DNA of 64,000 nt from the NCBI RefSeq assembly GCF_007565055.1, contig NC_044553.1, forward strand, positions 39,633,916-39,697,915. Reading direction: 5' to 3'. Below are positions 55,930 through 64,000 of the stretch, in pieces. Source of the stretch: Rhinopithecus roxellana. Lineage: Eukaryota; Chordata; Mammalia; Primates; Cercopithecidae. The number at the start of each line of letters is the position of its first letter. The first letter of the stretch is position 1. The position numbers and the translations under genes were made by a program. The notes under the pieces are model-generated. The model was not told the origin of the DNA. It was given only the letters and a program-made list of their open reading frames with translations, and ran no database searches.

Positions 55930-57199
55930 ATGTAGAAGTGGAGGGGAGGGGCTACACAAAGTAACCAAGGAATGTTTACAGACTGATTATCTCTTCATGT
56001 GAAAATGATTTTGATATTTCTTAATATCAACCTCATAAGTTCCTTATAAGGATTATGAGTTTATATTTTTAAAACGCTTAAAACAGTACCTGGCACATAG
56101 TAAGCACCATATTAAGTGTCTGTCAAGTTACTTTTAATCAGTTTCCAATTGCATTCGTTCATACATTAGAGATCTGCAATGCCTAAAGAAATTACCAGGT
56201 TGAGAGAGAAGTTCCAATTGGATAGCCCTTAAACCTAAAACTAGAAAGAGGTCTCAGAGAATGTTTCATGCAAGTTCCTCATTTCATGGTTGAAGAAATT
56301 AATCATATATCTCATATTTGCAGAGAAATTCATAGGTTACAAAAAGCTTTCACAACTATTATTGTCTAATTATCAGAACAGCTTGTAAGGGATGAAAGGC
56401 AAGTATAATTAACTCTATTTACTCATGAGGAAATCGAACCAGAAATGTTAAGTGACTTGTCCAAGGTCACAGTGAGTAAGTGAAAAGGTCCCGGCTTGAA
56501 TCCAGGTCTCTCGATGCCCAGTCCAGACTTCTTTCCTCTGTAAAACACACTGCAACTTGGGCCCTGGACTTGAGTCACATTTGGAAACAATGATTCCAGT
56601 GATTACAGGACCCTAAATGAAAATTCTATTGCAAATGTTAATGTGAAAAGGCAACTCTATTAACTGCATGTAGAAGTAATCAATAGTTGGCAAAATATCT
56701 ACCTACACATGGGTGTATAGTATAAAATGCCATAATTACATATATTCACAAAGGTCATCACAAATCTGCACAGCACTCAAGTGACAGTTCTCCATAATAG
56801 GCCATTCAGAGATTGCCAGACCCTGAGAATATTGATGTCAGTCTAAGAAAAGACTGCCACTTCCCTTAAATCAAACCCAGAAGGGAAAGGTTTGCCCCAG
56901 AGGATGTGAAGACATGGAGCCTAACAAGGCTCTGCGGGATTACACGCAGGTTGCAAACTCCCAGCGACAAATGAGTACCGACCCTCCCAGCCGGTGAATC
57001 AGCTCGCGTTCATCCGGCAACATCTTTCCCCGGGGCTCGCCACCCCCAGCGCAGCTAAACCGGGGAGCTAAAGGTGATACGGCCACCGTTTGTAGGATTC
57101 AAAATAGCCTCACAGAAAGGCTGGCTGGCGGTACAAGCAGCACTGCATACCAACACAAGACGTTATTTTAAGCGCGTGTCCCCATGAGAGAAACCATCC
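55930..57199. other. Intron 1 start region, with a MIR fragment
   Basis: About 56345-56530 (ACAGCTTGTAAGG ... CTCATGAGGAAATCGAACC, GACTTGTCCAAGGTCACAGTGAG) is a MIR. Otherwise mostly unique. GC content rises from about 56980 toward the CpG island. Confidence 0.65.
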
Positions 57200-57564
57200 G
57201 ATCTACCGGAGCAAGCATCTCCCACCCGCCGGGAATTTTCCAAAGCCAAGCAGGAGCGGAGGCACGCCCGCCCTGCTAAATCCACATGGGCCCCCTTTCC
57301 ACTCGGAAGCCCGCTCTGCCCCCAGCTCCAGCAGCGCGGCAGGAGCCTGGGAGACCCCCGAGGCGGGCCTCCCTCCGCCGCCTTAACCATCTCGCCCGAA
57401 AAGAGGAAAGTGCTGCAGCGGGCGACCGGCGGGTAGGGCCGAGGGTTCTGAAGCGCTGAAGGGGGTGGCGCTGGCCCCGCCGCTCCCGCCCCCTCCCCAG
57501 CCTGACAGCTGGCGGCGAGGGCCGCGCGGCCCCAGTCCTCGACGCCGGCCACGGGGCGCCTTAC

Positions 57565-57591
57565 CTTTGTGTAGAGCTCCGACGCAGCCAT
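57565..57591 (-). CDS. MYO5A: Myosin Va (unconventional myosin-Va), coding part of exon 1
   Basis: Reading the minus strand, an ATG at 57591-57589 opens MAASELYTK and the ninth codon (AAG) ends at 57565. It is followed at once by GTAAGG, a near-consensus splice donor (57564-57559). From memory this nonapeptide is the N-terminus of vertebrate myosin Va; MYO5B and MYO5C start differently. Myosin Va is a processive actin motor that carries melanosomes, ER, vesicles and mRNP cargo. Only the extreme N-terminus, ahead of the motor domain, is encoded here. The start context is strong: GCC before the ATG and G at +4. The frame stays open past the donor to 57163, but that tail is intronic and shows no myosin residues. 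The site lies in a CpG island, as expected for a first exon. Confidence rests on peptide, donor, Kozak context and island together; the remaining exons lie outside the window. Confidence 0.93.
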
Positions 57592-58200
57592 GGCGGGCTC
57601 CGCGCGCCTACGCCCCCCGCCTGTGCGGAGGCCGCACCTCGCCTGGGCGGCCGTCCGCGCGGACTAGGAAGCGCCCGCAGCCGCCGGCGGGGAGCAGGGC
57701 AGGGCCGGGCGGGGCCGGGCGGGGCGGGGCGCCTCAGGCGCTGGCGGCCCGCGGGGGCCTCGCCATCACTCCCGGGCTCGCGGCGAGCAGCCGCGAGCGC
57801 TCCACCTGCCCGGGGTCCTGGGGGTCGCCGCCGCCGCTGCCGCAGCCACCTCGGCGGCCCGCGATGCTGCCGCCGCCGCAGCCGCCGCCCTGTGCATTAT
57901 GGGAGCGGGAGGAGGCTGCGCTCCAGCGGGGCCACCGCGGCTGCTCTGGGCTCTCTCAGGCTCACGCTGCCTCCCAACGGCTGCGAGCACAGAGCATCAT
58001 CATCATCAGCCTGCCAGCCGGCGCCGCCGCCGCCTCCCGCGCTACCGAGGCCCGGAAACCCGCCCGGGACACTGGCCCCGAGGGCGCGGCACACCCCGGG
58101 CGCACGCCCCGAAGCGAGCCCGGGACTCTGCTGCGAAGCCTAGCCCCCGTGGTAGGGCAGCCATGGCGGGGGCTGTCACTGTGTCCAAGTAAAGGATGGG
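57592..58200 (-). promoter_or_regulatory. MYO5A: MYO5A 5' UTR and core promoter in a CpG island
   Basis: This stretch is extremely GC-rich and full of CpG, unlike the AT-rich, CpG-poor flanks. It holds tandem GGGGCGGGG/GGGCC motifs (about 57696-57729) that would suit Sp/KLF zinc-finger factors, and GCC/GCN triplet runs (about 57826-57891). No TATA box is evident, so a dispersed TATA-less promoter is likely. Transcription runs leftward into exon 1. The exact start cannot be read; a 5' UTR of a few hundred bases would place it around 57800-57900. Long open frames here, in several phases on both strands, are what GC-rich islands give by chance and are not annotated as genes. Confidence 0.8.
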
Positions 58201-59589
58201 AACCTCGAGGCTGCTCCTCCCGTTCTTCCAAGCATTCCTAGGGAGAGGATTTAGGGGAAGCCCTCTTGGAAGACTGTAGAATAACCCAGAACTTCAGAAG
58301 AGCCTTGTCAGCAGCAGTGACCCGGGAGATGGGCAATGCAGGACCGGGAATTTGAGGTTAAGGATGATCACCAAGGTCATTCCGAGCACCTCGAGGTCTG
58401 CAGCAAAGCCATGTCATGATGCCGGGGGGGCAGGAGCCGCTTATAAGCTACAGAAACTTACGTGACTTTGAAACGAGATAGCCCAGGGGACAGGCCAGGT
58501 GCCTCTTTCCTAGACCTGTGCGTTTGCAGAGATGCAGCTACCCTTCTGTCCCAGCCTTCTTTCCTGTCCTGTTCTCTCCTGGTGATTGTCGGCTCCATGG
58601 TGGCACCTGAAGTTTATCCGGTTGCCACCTGAAAATGACAGAGTACTTACATGGAAAATCTGTATCTACAGTTTAACTCAGCATCAAAAGGTCGAAGCCG
58701 CCCTCACTCTCCTCACGGTGATCCTTGCACATCCCACACAAAAATGTCGTCTTTCTACTCCCAACCTTGCGCTGCCTTCACCTTCTAACTTCTCCACCCT
58801 CATTTTCGTTCCTGGTTGAATAATCTTCATTGTTGTTGTTGTCGTTTGTTTAATCCCTGCCTCATCTCTCGTGTCTTTGAACTACAACTGGTCCCCAGTA
58901 GCCTGTTACAGTAATCTGGTAGACCATTTCTATCAAGACCAACTCTCATGGCTGGGGCCCCCGGTTGTGTGTGTTATGTGTGTGTGTATTTGGAGAAAGA
59001 CCATTCATTCACTGAAAGGAACAGGGGGCCAGTCCTTACTCCCTGGAACTCAGACCTCTCCTCTTCGCCCACAATCCCCACGGAAATGCTAGAGGGAATG
59101 GTTCCAGAGTCGAAAGCCCTGCAGATTTGTCTCTGTTCCTTTCCATTGTAAAACCAAATCGCTTTCAAGTTTCTGGGACCCACCCTTTCTTCACCCAGAC
59201 ATAAAAAGAGAAAACGTGTGCAGCGACGACCAACGGAACGGAAGGAGCACTGGATTGAGATTTAGGAGGCCTGGCTCCTACGCCTTGCAGTTTCTTCATG
59301 CTGTGTGCAAGGTGGTAACCACTCTGCCTGTTTTCTCACCATCCGATAATACCTACCTCTCAGGACTGTTGAGAAATACTGAGTATACTGAGAGAAAAAA
59401 AAAAAAATACTAAAAACTGGAAGAGTTCTTGTAGGTGTGAATGCTTTCTTCGTTTTCTTTTTTTCAAGTGACGAGGAGAAAAAAGAAACGGGAATTATCC
59501 TCTTTTAAGTCCAGAACACATGCATTCAACCACTCAAATATTTGGGGCCATGCTAAAAGAAAGGTAATGGAGATGAGGAGGAGAAGAGT
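58201..59589. other. Unique sequence upstream of MYO5A
   Basis: No recognisable repeat and no convincing gene. Several short ORFs (58586-58819, 58871-59092, 59216-59413) lack family motifs. Moderately GC-rich near the island; short (GTT)n at about 58831-58842. Distal promoter elements could lie here but none can be named. Confidence 0.5.
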
Positions 59590-59892
59590 TTTGTTTGTTT
59601 ATTTATTTATTTACACTGAGTCTTGTTCTCTCGCCCAGGCTGGAGTCCAGTGGCACAGTCTCGGCTCATTGCAACCTCTGCCTTCCAGGTTGAAGCGATT
59701 CTCATGTCTCAGACTCCCGAGTAGCTGGGATTACAGGTGCCCACCACCACGCCCAACTAATTTTTTGTTTTTAGTAGAGACAGCGTTTCACCATGTTGTC
59801 CAGCCTGGTCTCAAACTCCTGACCTCAAGCTATCCGCCCGCCTCGGCCTCCCAAAGTTCTGGGATTACAGGAATCAGCCACTGCGCCTGGCC
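59590..59892 (-). mobile_element. AluS-type element, antisense
   Basis: (TTTA)n tail, then ACTGAGTCTTGTTCTCTCGCC, ending CAGCCACTGCGCCTGGCC. The nearest recognised Alu on the upstream side of the promoter, about 1.4 kb beyond the island. Confidence 0.94.
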
Positions 59893-60392
59893 GGGTTTTG
59901 TGTTCTTGACCTTACCTTACTTCCTTCAGAAAAAAAGCAGAGTAAAAAGCCAGAAGCAGCAAAGGGAAGCCCTGAGGGGTGGCCTCTGCTAACTTCCACG
60001 TATACATTCACAGTTCCAAGCACTCTGTCACTAGTGAGGTGTAGAAATCAGCAATAGATACAGCTTCCCAGGGTTTGGGATCCCTCTCTCAAAGAGTGGC
60101 TAGAGGGTAGTATATTTTATTTTAAGTTGTTAAAGTTTTCCGTTATTGCTTTATTACTGGGAACATTTTTATGTAGGTTGTTTTCAAATGAAAACAATGT
60201 CTAGGTTTATATGAAAAATTCCATTCCTCATTTTCAACAAATATTGAGAGCTATCACATGCCTGACATTGTTCTACATGTTGAGAATTCATGCATGAGCA
60301 AAACAGATGAAGAGTCCTGACCCCGTGGAGATTCCATTTTAGTCAGGGAGAAAGGCAATGATAGAGTTAGAAGGTAAAGGTGGTGAGTGGTG
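59893..60392. other. Upstream flank with an ancient repeat
   Basis: About 60235-60360 (TTTCAACAAATATTGAGAGC ... GAGCAAAACAGATGAAGAGTC) is a mammal-wide ancient repeat of the same sort seen near 5515 and 51240. The rest is unassigned. Confidence 0.5.
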
Positions 60393-60866
60393 TATTAGTT
60401 TCCTAGGGCTGCCATGACAAAGTAAAACAAACTGTGTGTAACCAACAGAGAGGTATTATCTCACAGTTCTGGAGGCTAGAAGTCTGAGATCAAGGGGTTG
60501 GGAGGGTTGGTTCCTTCTGAGGACTGTGAAGGAGAATCTGTTCCTTGCCTGTCTCCTGCCTTCTGATAGTTTGTGGACAATCTTTGGCATTTGACATTTT
60601 TTAGCTTCTGCGACATCCCCTAATCTCTGCCCTCATCTTCACGTGGGAGGCTCCTTGTGTGTGCACATGTCTCTATATCCAAATTTCCCCTTTTAATAAG
60701 GACACAGTCATAATTGAATTAGGGCCCAACCCACTGCCCTCATCCTAAGTTGATTATCTGCAAAGATGATGTTTCCAAATAAGGTCACACTCACAGGGAT
60801 GGTAGGGTGGGGAGAGGTCAGAACTTCAACATTTTTTGAGAGACACAACTCAAACCAGAACAGTAT
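60393..60866 (-). mobile_element. MLT1-like MaLR LTR, antisense
   Basis: TGTATTAGTTTCCTAGGGCTGCC, CACAGTTCTGGAGGCTAGAAG, AGATGATGTTTCCAAATAAGG and GAGAGACACAACTCAAACCAG follow the reverse complement of MLT1-type LTRs of the non-autonomous ERVL-MaLR group. Confidence 0.8.
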
Positions 60867-61614
60867 GCAATGAGAAAAACCACACAGAGAAGAAAGAATT
60901 TGGAGACAGAAGCAATTTGAATTAGGGTAGTCATCAAATTCCAATTGAATTATTTTTAAATGAGGGCTTATTATATGCCAGCACTTATGATAATAAAGAT
61001 ATAGAGATGAGTGGAACGTGATCATTGGTCTGGAGGAGCTAACTGCAAGGGATGGCTGGAGGGATAGGGGAAGAGGCAGTCCTTGCTGTACAGTCATACA
61101 AAATAGTAGCTAATTCTGTAAGACTGGCCCAGTTCTAGAAGCAGAAGCACAGTGCTGTGTTACTGGTTATATATAGTACATCAGTTGAGATTGACATATC
61201 CTAATATTTAACGCTTCAGAGGACTAGGTAATGGGCATAGGTGACATTTCAGTCAGTGAGAAAGAACTCCAAATAGTTCATTGAGAGATCCAAGTGGTGA
61301 TATGGATGGGAAGTCATTTATGGTTGAAGGATATGTGGGGGAACAGCATGAGGAAATGACACTATGGAACAGAAAAAAGTTAAGAATACAGTAAGGTTAA
61401 CTGAGAAGACTTTTGAAAGATGGGAGGCAAGTATCAGGAACTGCTTGGTTTCCCACCTCTTCCCTTCCCCAATTCCAGCTAGTTATCTTAGCTGCCCCTC
61501 ACCTGTGAGCTTAGGCAACCCTAGGAAAGGAGGCTCAAAAGGTACAATATTTAATTCAATATCAAATAAATAATATATGTGAAAATTTTATGTCCAGAGT
61601 ATATTGTAAATGTA
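60867..61614. other. Upstream flank without recognised elements
   Basis: AATTATTTTTAAATGAGGGCTTATTATATGCCAGC near 60948-60982 is MIR-like. Otherwise unassigned. Confidence 0.45.
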
Positions 61615-61922
61615 AATTATTTTATTTTGTATTTTTTGAGACACAGTCTCACTCTGTCGCCCAGGCTGGAGTGGAGTGGGTGATCTCAGCTCACTGCAAC
61701 CTCCATCTCCCTCTCAGGTTCAAGCAATTCTCCTGCCTCAGCCTCGTGAGTAGCTGGGATTACAGGCACATGCCTCCACACCCAGCTAATGTTTGTATTT
61801 TATGGTAGAAGCAGGGTTTCACCATGTTGGCTAGGCTGGTCTTGAATTCCTGAACTCAAGTAATCCACCTGCCTTGGCCTTCCAAACTGCTGGAATTATA
61901 GGCGTGAGCCACCGCACCTGGC
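61615..61922 (-). mobile_element. AluS-type element, antisense
   Basis: TTTATTTTGTATTTTTTGAGAC, CACAGTCTCACTCTGTCGCC, ending GAGCCACCGCACCTGGCC. Confidence 0.95.
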
Positions 61923-62379
61923 CTATTACTATTATTTTTATTCCCAATACCTATTACTATAATTCTAGATTATAATCTTGTGTGTCCTAACATATCTGTC
62001 TGATCTCTGGTCTTTTGTACCCCAGTCTTCTAGCCTGTGTCCTGACCACCTGCTATTTGACCAGCTTCTGTATCTCTATGCTTAGCTCCATGGCACCTGA
62101 TTGCTTCAAACAGTTGATTTTTTTTTGGATCTTTAAATACTTCCAGCCCAATTCCATACGCTTCATATTGCCTTGATCTTCCTGAATGACATCATGTTAT
62201 AGTACTTATGGACCCCTCTCATCCTGGACCTCCAGCACCCACAGACACACACTTGCCTTACATGTCATGGTGATGGAAGCTCTCGAAGAGTGAAAATGAC
62301 TTAGATCTAAATGACCTAGATTCTAGTCCCAGTTCTAACCTAGAGCAAGTCAGGTGAGCTTTTTAAAAATATAATAACA
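61923..62379. other. Upstream flank without recognised elements
   Basis: Unassigned. No coding signal. Confidence 0.45.
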
Positions 62380-63930
<1,551 letters not shown>

Positions 63931-63934
63931 CTGT

Positions 63935-64000
63935 TATGGGCTGCATTGTGTCCCGATCCAAAATTCATATGAAGTCTTAATTCCCAGTACCTCAGATATG
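63935..64000 (+). mobile_element. MLT1-like MaLR LTR, sense, cut by the window end
   Basis: TGTTATGGGCTGCATTGTGTCC and AAATTCATATGAAGTCTTAATTCCCAGTACCTCAG are the 5' start of an MLT1-type LTR. It continues beyond 64000. Confidence 0.82.

Larger units (their letters stand above)
57200..58200. other. CpG island
   Basis: CpG density rises sharply from about 57200, peaks between about 57450 and 58150 and falls off after 58200, with weaker GC-rich shoulders from about 56980 and to about 58440. The island contains MYO5A exon 1 and its promoter. No Alu or L1 sequence was recognised inside it, consistent with a maintained housekeeping-type promoter. Confidence 0.85.

Noticed and set aside
57163..57564. 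142-aa minus-strand ORF starting at the MYO5A ATG
   Set aside because: Only the first nine codons are exon; a splice donor follows directly and the rest shows no myosin sequence.
57465..58241. 258-aa plus-strand ORF across the CpG island
   Set aside because: Low-complexity Pro/Arg/Ala text with overlapping open frames on both strands, as expected by chance in GC-rich DNA; no domain or Kozak support.
59441..59992. 183-aa plus-strand ORF upstream of MYO5A
   Set aside because: Its core is antisense Alu read in frame; flanks show no known motif.

Overview
This window is nuclear DNA from a primate, most likely an Old World monkey. It is dense in Alu elements. Several young full-length AluY copies carry the variants I associate with the cercopithecoid AluYRa-type lineage: 'ggctcaagcc' at the 5' end, 'gatccggccactgc' in the right arm and 'gcgaggtggcggg' after the linker. 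L1, MIR, Tigger, hAT and ERV fragments make up much of the rest. There are no bacterial-style genes, operons, CRISPR arrays or origins.

The one recognisable functional gene part is exon 1 of MYO5A (myosin Va) on the minus strand. Its nine codons (MAASELYTK, 57591 down to 57565) run straight into a GTAAGG splice donor, inside a CpG island of roughly 57200-58200. Everything to the left (1-57564) is therefore MYO5A intron 1; I saw no exon 2. The right end (about 58200-64000) is upstream flank. From memory of human 15q21.2 the next gene upstream is ARPP19, but none of it is visible here.

Layout: 1-4320, an old L1 tail split by a Tigger1-like DNA transposon that itself carries six Alus. 6136-6640, a solitary ERVK-class LTR with a perfect 6-bp target-site duplication. 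7900-8769, a BRCC3 (BRCC36) retrocopy, followed in the same orientation by an L1 3' part (8828-10947). 12-20 kb, sparse intron plus L1 and Alu nests. 20.7-21.4 kb, an LTR-like block. 23-32 kb, L1 fragments, microsatellites and Alus. 33294-34193, an EEF1B2 processed pseudogene with target-site duplication and poly(A). 34-44 kb, Alu clusters, hAT elements and MIRs. 53344-54368, a compound pile-up of young Alus. 55.7 kb, a MER30-like element. 57.2-58.2 kb, the MYO5A promoter and exon 1. 60.4 and 63.9 kb, MLT1-like LTRs. 62.4-63.9 kb, an L1 interrupted by a three-layer Alu nest.

I found no evidence of a new multi-gene system. The observations most worth following are the retrocopies, the nested young Alus (lineage markers), the ERVK solo LTR, and the GC-rich promoter with a G-tract cluster just upstream of the MYO5A start. 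Repeat family names come from recognising consensus motifs from memory and were not checked by any search; repeat boundaries are good to about 10-20 bases unless a target-site duplication is given.
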